DNA of 64,000 bases from Polaribacter haliotis (GCF_014784055.1 NZ_CP061813.1:2676001-2740000); one strand, 5' to 3'. Positions 1 to 8,086 are shown, counted from the stretch's first letter. Program-made: numbers and translations. Notes: generated by a model not told the origin, from the sequence alone.

Positions 1-817
1 TGCAAAAGTTAGTTATTCCGAAGAAATTAAAAATGGAGTTTATTTTTCTTCCTCATTAGAATATGCGAAAAGAAAACCACTATTTAATACCACCAATTAT
101 TCGTTTGCGCCACAAGATAAAAATGGAGGTTATACTTCTAACAATCCTTTAGATCCAACAGATTTTACAAATCCTGCTTTCGAAACGCACAATATTGCAA
201 CTTTAAATGTAGGCGCGACTTTTGTTATTGGTCAGAAATATTTGTCTTATCCAGATCGTAAAACCAATGTTGGTGGCTCTAAGTTTCCAAGAATAAATGT
301 TGCCTATACAAAAAGGTTTGGAGCTTCTAATTCCGAATTAAATTCAGATTTATTCTCAGGAAATATTAGACAAAATTTAAATGCTGGAAATTATGGAGAA
401 TTCGAATATAACATTCGAGGAGGCATCTTTTTAAAGAAGAAAAACATTGCTTTTATGGATAAGTTACAAGCCAATGGGAATCAGCTTACTTTTCCATTAG
501 ACAATCAATTAACTAGTTTTGGTTTGTTAGAATATTACAAATTTTACACTAATGATAAGTATGCAGAAATGCATGCACAACACAATTTTAAAGGAGCAAT
601 TTTAGGAAAAGTTCCATTATTAAATAAATTAAATTTACATTTGGTGGGTGGTGTAAAAGGGCTTTTTATGGCAGATAAAAAACCGTATACAGAAGTTTCT
701 GTTGGGTTAGATAATATTGGTTTTGGCAAATGGCGCTTTTTACGAGTAGATTATGTGCATTCTAATTACGGGGGTGTTTCTAATGATGGTTTCTTGTTTA
801 GATTAAGCTTGTTTTAA
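1..817 (+). CDS. DUF5686-type outer membrane protein, C-terminal part (5' end outside window)
   Basis: The frame is open from base 2 with no start inside the window, so only about the last 271 residues are present. The segment is rich in alternating aromatic and polar residues typical of outer-membrane beta strands (for example FRLSLF at the very end, with a terminal Phe as in many outer-membrane barrels). The pattern SYPDRKTNVGG...YTKRFG...GLLEYYKFYTNDKYAEMHAQHNFKG matches what I recall of the DUF5686/carboxypeptidase-regulatory-domain proteins of Bacteroidota, whose C-terminus is a TamA/BamA-like barrel. The function of that family is not established. The TTG at 242 is inside the barrel and is not a credible start. 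It is followed 11 bp later by moaD, with no terminator visible between them. Confidence 0.7.
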   Translation, partial: AKVSYSEEIKNGVYFSSSLEYAKRKPLFNTTNYSFAPQDKNGGYTSNNPLDPTDFTNPAFETHNIATLNVGATFVIGQKYLSYPDRKTNVGGSKFPRINVAYTKRFGASNSELNSDLFSGNIRQNLNAGNYGEFEYNIRGGIFLKKKNIAFMDKLQANGNQLTFPLDNQLTSFGLLEYYKFYTNDKYAEMHAQHNFKGAILGKVPLLNKLNLHLVGGVKGLFMADKKPYTEVSVGLDNIGFGKWRFLRVDYVHSNYGGVSNDGFLFRLSLF

Positions 818-828
818 AATATATATTG

Positions 829-1071
829 ATGAAAATTGAAACTCTTTTTTTCGGAATTACTGCAGATTTAGTAGCAACAAATAATCTAGAAATTACGATT
901 TCAGACAATAGTTCTGTAAACGATTTTAAAATGTTGCTGAAGGAAAAATATCCACAATTAGAAAACATAAATTCCTATGCAATTGCTGTAAATGAAGAAT
1001 ATGCAGAAAATGATTTGCTTTTAAAAGAAAGTGATGTTGTTGCTATAATTCCGCCAGTAAGTGGAGGTTAA
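829..1071 (+). CDS. moaD: MoaD, molybdopterin synthase small (sulfur carrier) subunit
   Basis: Eighty residues of beta-grasp (ThiS/MoaD) type ending in PPVSGG. The C-terminal Gly-Gly is the site that is adenylated and thiocarboxylated in MoaD, which then donates sulfur to cyclic pyranopterin monophosphate on MoaE. Start is the ATG at 829; a TTG lies directly before it in frame but is not needed. The gene sits 11 bp after an unrelated outer-membrane protein gene, and moaE follows after one gene on the opposite strand, so the two synthase subunits are close but not in one simple operon. Other cofactor genes (moaA, moaC, moeA) are not in view. Confidence 0.9.
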   Translation: MKIETLFFGITADLVATNNLEITISDNSSVNDFKMLLKEKYPQLENINSYAIAVNEEYAENDLLLKESDVVAIIPPVSGG

Positions 1072-1073
1072 AA

Positions 1074-1346
1074 CTACCTTAAATATTTCTTATCAATATA
1101 AAAAGTACCAAAAGGAATTACAGAAGCAACTAAAACAATTCCTAATGTTTTGTTGTCCCAATTCATTTCTTTTTTAATAACAATTGCTAAAACCACATAT
1201 AGCATAAAAAGAATTCCATGAGGCATTCCTAGCATTTTTACATAAGAAGCATCGCCTTGTAAATATTTAATTGGTGTTGCTATAAATAGTAGTAATAAGT
1301 AAGAAACTCCTTCTAATAAACTTACAATTCTAAAGAAACTTTTCAT
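1074..1346 (-). CDS. DUF3817-family integral membrane protein
   Basis: About 90 residues with three predicted membrane helices (near residues 3-20, 35-53 and 65-80). It matches the DUF3817 pattern, including the GVSYLLLLF segment in the first helix and the MPHGILFMLYVV segment in the second helix. The family has no assigned reaction. I chose the ATG at 1346: the longer frame would begin at 1376 inside a TATCTTTG promoter box on this strand (1374-1381). The stop lies two bases from the moaD stop, so the genes converge, while upstream it diverges from moaE with about 60 bp shared promoter space. It separates moaD from moaE, with no obvious functional link. Confidence 0.75.
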   Translation of the reverse strand: MKSFFRIVSLLEGVSYLLLLFIATPIKYLQGDASYVKMLGMPHGILFMLYVVLAIVIKKEMNWDNKTLGIVLVASVIPFGTFYIDKKYLR

Positions 1347-1373
1347 TTTTATGAAGTATTGAAAATTAGATTG

Positions 1374-1381
1374 CAAAGATA
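1374..1381 (-). promoter_or_regulatory. -7 box (TATCTTTG) of the DUF3817 gene
   Basis: CAAAGATA on the plus strand reads TATCTTTG on the minus strand, the Bacteroidota -7 consensus TAnnTTTG. It lies about 30 bp upstream of the ATG at 1346 and overlaps the more upstream in-frame ATG at 1376, which decides the start. Confidence 0.6.
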
Positions 1382-1394
1382 CATTTTGAATTGC

Positions 1395-1402
1395 TATTTT
1401 TG
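1395..1402 (+). promoter_or_regulatory. -7 box (TATTTTTG) of moaE
   Basis: TATTTTTG with a TTG at 1371-1373, 21 bp upstream, fits the -33/-7 pattern. The moaE ATG is only 8 bp after the box, so the leader would be only a few bases. Confidence 0.55.
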
Positions 1403-1409
1403 TTGAATA

Positions 1410-1832
1410 ATGAAGAGAACTTCCATTAAAATAACATCAGAAAAATTAGATTTACAAGAATGCTACAGTTTTGTAGAAGATGATTCTTGTGGTGGAATTT
1501 CTGCATTTATTGGAACTGTAAGAAACGATACTCAAGGAAAAGAGGTTACTCAACTAGATTTTTCTACCTACAAACCTATGGCTATTAAAGAAATGCAGAA
1601 AATTGCAGATTTGGCTTTAGAAAAATTTCCTATTCATAAAATAGCCATTCATCATGCAGAAGGAATGTTGCAAATTGGCGAAATTCCTGTAATTATTACA
1701 GCTTCTTCAAAACATAGAAAAGCAACTTTCGAAGCTTGTGAATTTGCAATAGATACTTTAAAAGAAACGGTTCCTATTTGGAAAAAAGAATATTTTTCTG
1801 ATGGAGAAGTTTGGGTGAACGCGCATCCGTAA
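1410..1832 (+). CDS. moaE: MoaE, molybdopterin synthase catalytic subunit
   Basis: A 140-residue full-length MoaE. It inserts the dithiolene sulfurs into precursor Z, using sulfur from the MoaD thiocarboxylate. Visible family signatures are GGISAFIGTVRN (28-39), SSKHR (99-103) and KETVPIWKKE (118-127); K118 and K125 correspond to the conserved lysines around the active site in the E. coli enzyme, and R103 to its conserved arginine. The start ATG at 1410 sits a few bases after a TATTTTTG box. The 3' side runs into a palindromic repeat (1864-1910) and converges with ctaA. Confidence 0.95.
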   Translation: MKRTSIKITSEKLDLQECYSFVEDDSCGGISAFIGTVRNDTQGKEVTQLDFSTYKPMAIKEMQKIADLALEKFPIHKIAIHHAEGMLQIGEIPVIITASSKHRKATFEACEFAIDTLKETVPIWKKEYFSDGEVWVNAHP

Positions 1833-1863
1833 ATAAGTTTGAAAGTTTCAAATTGTTGGATTC

Positions 1864-1910
1864 TGTCACTTCGAGTGATTTCGATTTTTCATTGAAATTG
1901 TATCGAGAAG
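1864..1910. repeat. Imperfect palindromic repeat (TGTCACTTCGAGTG...TATCGAGAAG type)
   Basis: The segment reads CTTCGAGTGATTTCGA, a short spacer, then a near-complementary arm ending ATCGAGAAG, so it can fold into a long imperfect hairpin between the convergent moaE and ctaA genes. It resembles short dispersed palindromes common in intergenic DNA of Flavobacteriaceae, but is a different sequence from the TGTCATTTCGACC family elsewhere in this window. It is followed by a CTGCTAACTGC...GAAGACTGCC low-complexity stretch to about 1955 that overlaps the ctaA 3' end. Confidence 0.55.
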
Positions 1911-1928
1911 TTTTTAGAGCAACAACTG

Positions 1929-2969
1929 CTAACTGCCCAATGAAGACTGCCTACTCAAAGTCTTTCGACTTTGAAGCCACAAGTAAAACTGCAACCCAAA
2001 TAAAATTGCACCAGCTAATAAATGTATTGCTTGTGTTCCTAAAGGAATGTCTGCATAATACATTAAAATTCCAGTCATGGTTTCTAAAAAGATTAAGAAA
2101 ACAATCCAATTTACCAATTTATAGCCAAGATTTTTTATTTGATTGATGTAAAACAGTCCCAAGTTTACCAAAACAATAGCAATGGTAAAAGATCTGTGAA
2201 AATAGAATTTAAAGTTAGCATTCATTAAACTATAATTCTTGTTTTCGAAACCGTATAATTTTACTTGCTCGTCTATAAACTGTCTTACTTGTGTTCCCAT
2301 TGCAATTTGTATCAACGAGAAAATAACAGAAACAATAATTAGTTTATTAAATAGAGCATTATAGTTATAGACTTTTTGTTTATTAGAAACTATAAATTGC
2401 AACCATAATAAAAGTGCAATAATTACAAGACCAACCACCATATGAATGGTAATAATTGTTGGTGTTAAATTAGAATCTACCACAGTTTTTCCTAACCAAG
2501 CTTCAAATAGCATTAAAAAGAAAGATGTGTAAGCAAGAATAGGAATTAGTTTGTTTTTCTTTCTGTTTTTATAAGCACCGTAAATTAAAAAGAGAAAAAC
2601 AAAACCGGCTAAAACTGAAGCTAATCTATTTATATATTCCGTCCAAGTATGGAACTTGTTAAACTTGTTATAATCGTGTTTGGTATATTTTGCCCAGTTT
2701 TTTATATTGAATTCAGAAGCTGTTCTTAAATCATGTTCAGCAACAAATAAAGCTTCGTCTTTTATAATGATAAACCCTTTTTTAAATTCTGCATTTGGTT
2801 TCCATGTAATTTGTTCTTCGGAAGTTGGTGGAATATAATATCCAAAACATTTTGGCCAATCTGGGCAACCCATTCCAGAACCTGTCATTCTAACTACAGA
2901 ACCCGCTAAAAAGATTAAATAAACAGAAATTATTGAGATTTTTACAACTTTTGGAAACCTATTTTTCAT
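1929..2969 (-). CDS. ctaA: Heme A synthase, CtaA/COX15 family
   Basis: A 346-residue integral membrane protein with about eight hydrophobic helices. It oxidises the C8 methyl of heme O to the formyl group of heme A, the cofactor of aa3-type cytochrome oxidases. Family marks include GSGMGCPDWPKCFG near residue 30 (the paired cysteines of the first loop), HTWTEYINRL with the heme-ligand histidine, TIITIHMVVGL, HRSFTI and AIHLLAGA. The ATG at 2969 is used because the longer start at 2987 falls inside a TATCTTTG box. The last ~20 residues (SRKTLSRQSSLGS) run into the repeat-rich 3' end and look low-complexity. No oxidase genes are nearby. Confidence 0.92.
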   Translation of the reverse strand: MKNRFPKVVKISIISVYLIFLAGSVVRMTGSGMGCPDWPKCFGYYIPPTSEEQITWKPNAEFKKGFIIIKDEALFVAEHDLRTASEFNIKNWAKYTKHDYNKFNKFHTWTEYINRLASVLAGFVFLFLIYGAYKNRKKNKLIPILAYTSFFLMLFEAWLGKTVVDSNLTPTIITIHMVVGLVIIALLLWLQFIVSNKQKVYNYNALFNKLIIVSVIFSLIQIAMGTQVRQFIDEQVKLYGFENKNYSLMNANFKFYFHRSFTIAIVLVNLGLFYINQIKNLGYKLVNWIVFLIFLETMTGILMYYADIPLGTQAIHLLAGAILFGLQFYLWLQSRKTLSRQSSLGS

Positions 2970-2984
2970 CAAAAAAACTTTTTG

Positions 2985-2992
2985 CAAAGATA
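2985..2992 (-). promoter_or_regulatory. Promoter -7 box (TATCTTTG) of ctaA
   Basis: CAAAGATA on the plus strand reads TATCTTTG in the direction of ctaA. A CAA (TTG on the minus strand) at 3010-3012 lies 17 bp further upstream, as expected for the -33 element. The predicted transcript starts about 12 bases before the ATG at 2969. Confidence 0.6.
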
Positions 2993-3381
2993 CTTCAAAA
3001 ATTAGTGTTCAAAAATATTTAGAGAAAGCTTCTCTTATGCATAAAAGTTCTAAATAAACAAGCTTTTTTATCGAGAAAGAATTGCATTTTTATTTTACAA
3101 CAAATTTTATTTTTTATTTCTGATGATATTTTTATCTAAAAAAGTTTTTTTTAGGAATGTCAGCAATAGCAGTAAGTTACCTCTTTTTTTTCTTTTAATT
3201 ATCTGATTTTCAGATTATTGAAAAATCACTAAAATTTTACGATATTCATAATTCTAGGTTAATTGTTAAAAACTTCAAGGGATTTGTGAATAAGTATGAC
3301 TTTCATTTTGGATCAAAAATCGCAATCTTTGTAGGAGTCGTCCCTAACGATTTATTAACATTCAAATAACACCATTTTACC
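2993..3381. other. Non-coding gap between ctaA and nrdB
   Basis: About 390 bp with no convincing gene. It holds the ctaA promoter at its left edge and, presumably, the nrdB promoter at its right. A weak -7 candidate AATCTTTG lies at 3324-3331 with TTG at 3308-3310. I see no clear NrdR-type box and no strong terminator. Short self-complementary stretches (around 3020-3045) are not long enough to call. Confidence 0.4.
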
Positions 3382-4656
3382 GTGAAAATTACTCAAATTA
3401 TTAAAAGAGACTCTGGAACTAGCAATTTCGAGTTAGACAAAATTACAAGAGCCATAGAAAAAGCAATGATTTCTGTAGATAATGGTTCTTTAGAAGATGC
3501 AATGGCAATTACTAATATTGTTAACGGTACTTTATTAGAAAGAAAATTAAACGAACCTAACTATACACCAACTGTAGAACAGGTGCAAGATATTGTAGAA
3601 TATAAGTTAATGGACAGTCGTTTTCGCGATGTTGCAAAAGCTTATATTTTATATAGAGACGAGCAAACAAGAAACAGAAAAAGAAATATTTTCGAAAAAA
3701 GGTTGAATTTAAAACCTTACGATTATCCTGAATTAAACGAATATGTAGATGCAATTAGACACTCTTATTGGATTCATACAGAATTTAATTACACAAGCGA
3801 TATTCAAGATTTTAAAACTTCGCTTACAGAAGTAGAAAAAAACGCGATAAAAAATACGATGTTGGCAATTTCTCAAATAGAGGTTGCTGTAAAAACTTTT
3901 TGGGGAGACATTTATAAGAGAATGCCAAAACCAGAAATTGGTTCTGTAGGTTCTACGTTTGCAGAAAGTGAAGTAAGACATCATGATGCATATTCTCATT
4001 TATTAGAGGTTTTAGGGTTGAACAACGAGTTTAAAAACTTGAAAAAGAATCCTGTAATTATGAGACGTGTTAATTATTTAGAATTGGCATTAAAAAACGT
4101 GAATAGCGAAGACAATAAAGAGTTTTCTGAATCTATAATTTTGTTTTCATTATTTATAGAACACGTTTCTTTATTCTCACAGTTTTTAATTATTATGGCT
4201 TTTAATAAGCATAAAAACGTGTTAAAAGGAATTTCTAATGTGGTAGAGGCAACTTCTAAAGAAGAGCAAATTCATGGAGATTTTGGTATTGATGTAATTA
4301 AAATTATTAAAGAAGAAAATCCAGAATGGTTTGATGAAAGCCATAGTTTACTAGTACAAGAAACTTGTAAAGAAGCATTTTTATCAGAAAGTAAAATAAT
4401 CGATTGGATTTTCGAAAAAGGAGAATTAGACTTTTTACCAAAAGCGGTAATAAAAGAATTTATAAAAAACAGATTCAATAAATCTTTAGAAAGTATTGGT
4501 ATCGAAAAAGTATTTGATACAGATGAAGCATTATTGGCAGAAACAGATTGGTTTGATGATGAAATTATTGGAACCAAACATGGAGATTTCTTCGTAAAGA
4601 GATCTATCAACTATAGTAAAAGAACAAAAAGTATAACCAGCGACGACTTATTTTAA
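3382..4656 (+). CDS. nrdB: Class I ribonucleotide reductase radical subunit R2 with N-terminal ATP-cone
   Basis: This 424-residue protein joins an ATP-cone (residues 1-95, KITQIIKRDSG...F.LDKITRAIEKAM) to an R2 ferritin-like domain (about 105-400). R2 generates the radical used by NrdA to reduce ribonucleotides. Metal ligands aligned by eye to E. coli NrdB are E167, E197, H200, E260, E295 and H298; Y204 matches the radical tyrosine. K171, four residues after the first ligand, is at the position of a lysine I recall as characteristic of the dimanganese class Id enzyme of Flavobacterium johnsoniae. Known work on Leeuwenhoekiella NrdB shows the R2 ATP-cone can carry the dATP/ATP activity switch. 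The start is a GTG. nrdA follows after 3 bp. The C-terminus SDDLF is the usual NrdA-docking tail. Confidence 0.93.
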   Translation: MKITQIIKRDSGTSNFELDKITRAIEKAMISVDNGSLEDAMAITNIVNGTLLERKLNEPNYTPTVEQVQDIVEYKLMDSRFRDVAKAYILYRDEQTRNRKRNIFEKRLNLKPYDYPELNEYVDAIRHSYWIHTEFNYTSDIQDFKTSLTEVEKNAIKNTMLAISQIEVAVKTFWGDIYKRMPKPEIGSVGSTFAESEVRHHDAYSHLLEVLGLNNEFKNLKKNPVIMRRVNYLELALKNVNSEDNKEFSESIILFSLFIEHVSLFSQFLIIMAFNKHKNVLKGISNVVEATSKEEQIHGDFGIDVIKIIKEENPEWFDESHSLLVQETCKEAFLSESKIIDWIFEKGELDFLPKAVIKEFIKNRFNKSLESIGIEKVFDTDEALLAETDWFDDEIIGTKHGDFFVKRSINYSKRTKSITSDDLF

Positions 4657-4659
4657 ACC

Positions 4660-6438
4660 ATGAACCAAACAAACACAAAAACTACAGAACTTACAGAGCA
4701 CGAAATATTAATTCAGGCTAGAAACGCATCAAGAAAAGAAATGCTTGATAACATGAAAGAACCTGAAATTACATGGCTAACAGAAAATAGTCGTAAATTT
4801 TTAGAATCTGGTTATTTAACAGGAGATACAACTCCAGAACAAAGAATTCGCGAAATTGCGGATAATGCAGAAAAGATTTTAAACAAACCTGGTTTTTCAG
4901 ATAAGTTTTACAAATATATGGCTGCTGGGTTTTATTCTTTAGCATCGCCAATTTGGTCGAATTTTGGTAAGAAAAGAGGTTTACCAATTAGCTGTTTTGG
5001 AAGTCATGTTGCAGATGATATGGGAGATATTTTATTCTCACAATCAGAAGTTGGTATGATGTCTAAACTAGGAGGAGGAACTTCTGGTTACTTTGGTAAG
5101 TTGCGTGAAAGAGGAGCAGATGTAAAAAATAATGGTTCATCATCTGGTTCAGTTCATATCATGCAGTTGTTCGAAAAAATGGTTGATGTTGTTAGTCAAG
5201 GTTCAGTAAGAAGAGGTCGTTTTTCTCCATATTTACCAGTAGATCATCCAGATATTAAAGAATTTTTAGAAATTGGAACAGAAGGTAATCCAATTCAAGA
5301 ATTAACCCATGGAGTTACTGTTGGTAACCAATGGATGGAAGAAATGATTGCTGGAGATGTAGAAAAAAGAAGCATTTGGGCAAAAATTTTACAAAGAAGA
5401 GGAGAAATAGGATATCCATATATATTGTTTAGAGACAACGCAAATAATGGAACGGTTGATGTTTACAAAGACAAAAATCACGAAATTTATGCAAGTAACT
5501 TGTGTACAGAAATCATGTTACCATCAAATGAAGATTGGTCTTTCGTTTGCTGTTTATCATCTGTAAACTTATTACATTACGATAAGTGGAAAGACACAGA
5601 TGCAGTAGAAACGCTAACCTATTTCTTGGATGCAGTAATGCAAGAATTCATTACAAAATTAGAAGTTTATAGAGATTCTGCAGATAGAGACGACCAGTTT
5701 ACGTTTCGTTTTATGGAAAAAGCCTATAATTTTGCAAAAGAAAACAGAGCATTAGGTTTAGGAGCTTTAGGATGGCATTCTTTATTACAATCTAAAATGC
5801 ATGCGTTTGATAGTGCAGAAGCTTATGCTTTAAATAGCGAAATCTTTAAAGTTATTAAAGAGAAATCTTACAAAGCTTCAGAAGATATGGCAAAAGAATA
5901 TGGAGAGCCAGCTGTTTTAAAAGGATATGGAAGACGTAATACAACGTTAAACGCAATTGCACCAACAACGTCATCAGCATTTATTTTAGGACAAGTTTCT
6001 CAAGGAATTGAGCCAATTTGGTCTAACATTTATGTAAAAGATATTGCAAAAATTAAAACGACGATTAAAAACCCAATTTTAGAAAAAGTTTTAGAAGAAA
6101 AAGGGAAAAATATCAAAGAAGTTTGGACGAGCATCAGAGATAATGATGGTTCTGTATTGCATTTAGATTTCTTAACAGAAGCAGAAAAAGATGTGTTTAG
6201 AACGTATTCAGAAATCGACCAAAACGTAATCGTTTATCAAGCTGCAAACAGACAAAACCATATCGATCAAGGGCAATCTATCAATATAATGGTGCACCCA
6301 GATATGCCAATTAAAGACGTAAATGCAGTATATATTAATGCATGGAAATTAGGTGTAAAATCGATGTATTACCAACACAGTATGAATGCTGCACAGAAAT
6401 TCAAACAAAAGAAAGAATGTGCTTCTTGTGAAGGATAA
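4660..6438 (+). CDS. nrdA: Class I ribonucleotide reductase large subunit, no ATP-cone
   Basis: A 592-residue catalytic subunit that reduces NDPs to dNDPs with the radical from NrdB. It is shorter than E. coli NrdA (about 760) because the N-terminal ATP-cone is absent; activity control has presumably moved to the cone on NrdB. Visible catalytic residues are C112 (LPISCFG), the N-L-C-T-E loop with radical cysteine C282 and its Asn/Glu, C297 (FVCCLSSVNL), the paired tyrosines in SMYYQHS and the C-terminal CASC shuttle pair. It starts 3 bp after nrdB, indicating a two-gene operon, and ends at a hairpin terminator (6465-6500). Confidence 0.96.
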   Translation: MNQTNTKTTELTEHEILIQARNASRKEMLDNMKEPEITWLTENSRKFLESGYLTGDTTPEQRIREIADNAEKILNKPGFSDKFYKYMAAGFYSLASPIWSNFGKKRGLPISCFGSHVADDMGDILFSQSEVGMMSKLGGGTSGYFGKLRERGADVKNNGSSSGSVHIMQLFEKMVDVVSQGSVRRGRFSPYLPVDHPDIKEFLEIGTEGNPIQELTHGVTVGNQWMEEMIAGDVEKRSIWAKILQRRGEIGYPYILFRDNANNGTVDVYKDKNHEIYASNLCTEIMLPSNEDWSFVCCLSSVNLLHYDKWKDTDAVETLTYFLDAVMQEFITKLEVYRDSADRDDQFTFRFMEKAYNFAKENRALGLGALGWHSLLQSKMHAFDSAEAYALNSEIFKVIKEKSYKASEDMAKEYGEPAVLKGYGRRNTTLNAIAPTTSSAFILGQVSQGIEPIWSNIYVKDIAKIKTTIKNPILEKVLEEKGKNIKEVWTSIRDNDGSVLHLDFLTEAEKDVFRTYSEIDQNVIVYQAANRQNHIDQGQSINIMVHPDMPIKDVNAVYINAWKLGVKSMYYQHSMNAAQKFKQKKECASCEG

Positions 6439-6464
6439 TCAAAAATTAAATAAAAAGTTCGTAA

Positions 6465-6500
6465 AAGAGAGAAGCAGCAATGTTTCTCTTTTTTTTTGGA
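6465..6500 (+). terminator. Rho-independent terminator after nrdA
   Basis: AAGAGAGAA and TTCTCTTT arms around a 10-base loop, followed by a run of nine T. It directly precedes, and partly merges with, a dispersed repeat. Confidence 0.6.
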
Positions 6501-6583
6501 GCTATTTCCAGCTTTCCACTATATCTTTTTGCCAAAAAAGGCAAAAAGGATGTCGTTTCAATCTGGGCTAAACTTGTTTAGTT
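6498..6583. repeat. Dispersed intergenic repeat, family 2, copy 1
   Basis: Blocks ATTTCCAGCTTTCCACTATA, a small inner hairpin TTTTTGCC...GGCAAAAAG, GGATGTCGTTTCAATCTGG and GGGCTAA recur with variation at 26049-26195 and 39341-39437. All three copies lie between genes and have the same order of blocks with a variable inner hairpin. Similar sequences are, from memory, frequent in Flavobacteriia genomes. Confidence 0.6.
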
Positions 6584-6635
6584 ACTTTTTGTTGTTCTTG
6601 AAAATTTTAGAAATTTAATTAAACATCTTTTTTCG

Positions 6636-6643
6636 TATTTTCG
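6636..6643 (+). promoter_or_regulatory. Putative -7 box (TATTTTCG) of dgt
   Basis: One base away from TAnnTTTG and about 50 bp before the dgt ATG at 6695. It supports the ATG start rather than the longer open frame from 6650, which has no ATG. Confidence 0.4.
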
Positions 6644-6694
6644 TGCAACTTGATATTCCTACATAAAAGGAATCTCAATTTTAAAAATAAAATA

Positions 6695-8035
6695 ATGAAC
6701 TGGGAACAACTCCTTTCTTTAAAACGCTTTGGCGACACCCAAAAACGCCCAAGAATTGCACAAGACGAAACACGTTTGGGTTTCGATGTAGATTTCGATA
6801 GAATTATATTTTCATCAGCATTTAGAAGCTTGCAAGATAAAACACAGGTAATTCCTTTATCGGAAACCGATTTTGTACACACAAGACTTACACACAGTTT
6901 AGAAGTTTCTGTAGTTGGTAGAACTTTGGGTAGAAGAGTTGGGAAAGTGTTGTTAGAGCGTCACCCAAAGTTAGCAGAATTAGGCTACACTTTTAACGAT
7001 TTTGGTGCAATTGTAGCAGCAGCTTCAGTAACACACGATATTGGAAACCCGCCTTTTGGACATTCAGGAGAAAAAGCCATTGGCGAGTATTTTAAAACTG
7101 GAAATGGAGCAAAATATAAAGAAGATTTAACAGAAAAAGAATACCAAGATTTAATCGACTTCGAAGGAAATGCAAACGGATTCAAAATTCTTACAGAAAG
7201 CAGAGAAGGTATTTCTGGCGGATTAAGATTAAGCTACGCAACATTAGGTGCATTTTTAAAATACCCAAAAGAAAGTCTTCCAAAGAAACCAACAAACCAT
7301 ATTGTAGATAAAAAGTATGGCTTTTTTCAATCGGAAAAAGAAGCTTTTTTAGAAGTTGTGGAAGATTTAGGAATGAAACAAAAATCGACTACAAACGATA
7401 TTTCTTTTTACAGACATCCATTAGCCTATTTAGTAGAAGCAGCAGATGATATTTGCTACACAATTATAGATTTCGAAGACGGAATAAACCTCGGTTTAAT
7501 TGAAGAAGAATTCGCGTTAGAATATATGATTAAGTTAGTAAAAGATACTATAGACATTAAAAAATACCATTCATTAAAACATAAAACAGACAGAATTAGT
7601 TATTTACGTGCCTTGGCAATTGGTGTGTTAATTAACGAAGCTGTAGATATATTTTTAAATAATGAGGAAGCTATTTTAAATGGAACTTTCGAGAAATCTT
7701 TGTTAGATAAATGTAAGTATGAAGCACAAATTAACGACATAATAAAAATAAGTGTAGACAAAATTTACAAAAGCACAGAAGTTATAGAGAAGGAAGTTGC
7801 TGGTTATCGAATTATAGCAGACTTATTAGATGTATTTGTAACTGCATTAAATAACAAATTTAATGGTAATACATCAAACTTCGATATGTTGGTGCTAAAC
7901 TTACTGCCAGATGAATATAAAACAGAAACAAATAGCTTATATAATAGAATTATGCAAATATGTAGTTTTGTTTCAAGAATGTCAGATAGTTATGCAATAC
8001 GAATGCACAAAAAAATAACAGGAAATATTGTATAA
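6695..8035 (+). CDS. dgt: dNTP triphosphohydrolase (dGTPase), HD superfamily
   Basis: A 446-residue HD-domain enzyme that hydrolyses dGTP (or dNTPs generally) to deoxynucleoside and triphosphate. The metal-binding HD signature is visible as TRLTHSLEVS (H67) and SVTHDIGNPPFGHSGE (H114, D115), with a downstream acidic segment AADDICYTIIDFEDG completing the site. The start MNWEQLLSLKRFGD is typical of family members. It lies next to nrdAB, so genes that make and remove dNTPs are neighbours, though a terminator and a repeat separate them and dgt appears to have its own promoter. Whether the enzyme is dGTP-specific cannot be read from sequence. Confidence 0.93.
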   Translation: MNWEQLLSLKRFGDTQKRPRIAQDETRLGFDVDFDRIIFSSAFRSLQDKTQVIPLSETDFVHTRLTHSLEVSVVGRTLGRRVGKVLLERHPKLAELGYTFNDFGAIVAAASVTHDIGNPPFGHSGEKAIGEYFKTGNGAKYKEDLTEKEYQDLIDFEGNANGFKILTESREGISGGLRLSYATLGAFLKYPKESLPKKPTNHIVDKKYGFFQSEKEAFLEVVEDLGMKQKSTTNDISFYRHPLAYLVEAADDICYTIIDFEDGINLGLIEEEFALEYMIKLVKDTIDIKKYHSLKHKTDRISYLRALAIGVLINEAVDIFLNNEEAILNGTFEKSLLDKCKYEAQINDIIKISVDKIYKSTEVIEKEVAGYRIIADLLDVFVTALNNKFNGNTSNFDMLVLNLLPDEYKTETNSLYNRIMQICSFVSRMSDSYAIRMHKKITGNIV

Positions 8036-8051
8036 GATTGTCAATTATTAC

Positions 8052-8059
8052 TAAATTTG
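8052..8059 (+). promoter_or_regulatory. -7 box (TAAATTTG) of the secreted propeller gene
   Basis: TAAATTTG with a TTG at 8028-8030, 21 bp upstream. It lies 27 bp before the ATG at 8087 and overlaps the longer open frame beginning at 8057, which is therefore not the true start. Confidence 0.55.
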
Positions 8060-8086
8060 ACTACTTTTTTACGAAAACAAAAAATT

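Noticed and set aside
242..817. Separate 191-residue protein starting at TTG 242
   Set aside because: The same frame is open to the window edge with continuous barrel-like sequence, so this is the end of a longer protein.
1811..2146. Open frame of 111 codons on the plus strand across the moaE/ctaA junction
   Set aside because: It starts inside moaE, crosses the palindromic repeat and runs antisense to ctaA; no family pattern in its translation.
2993..3381. Riboswitch or NrdR site upstream of nrdB
   Set aside because: No long stem set or matching 16-bp box pair could be seen by eye; only a weak promoter candidate remains.
3382..4656. Artificial fusion of an ATP-cone protein and NrdB by frameshift
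   Set aside because: The frame is continuous, and natural R2 proteins with ATP-cones are known in Bacteroidota; NrdA correspondingly lacks the cone.
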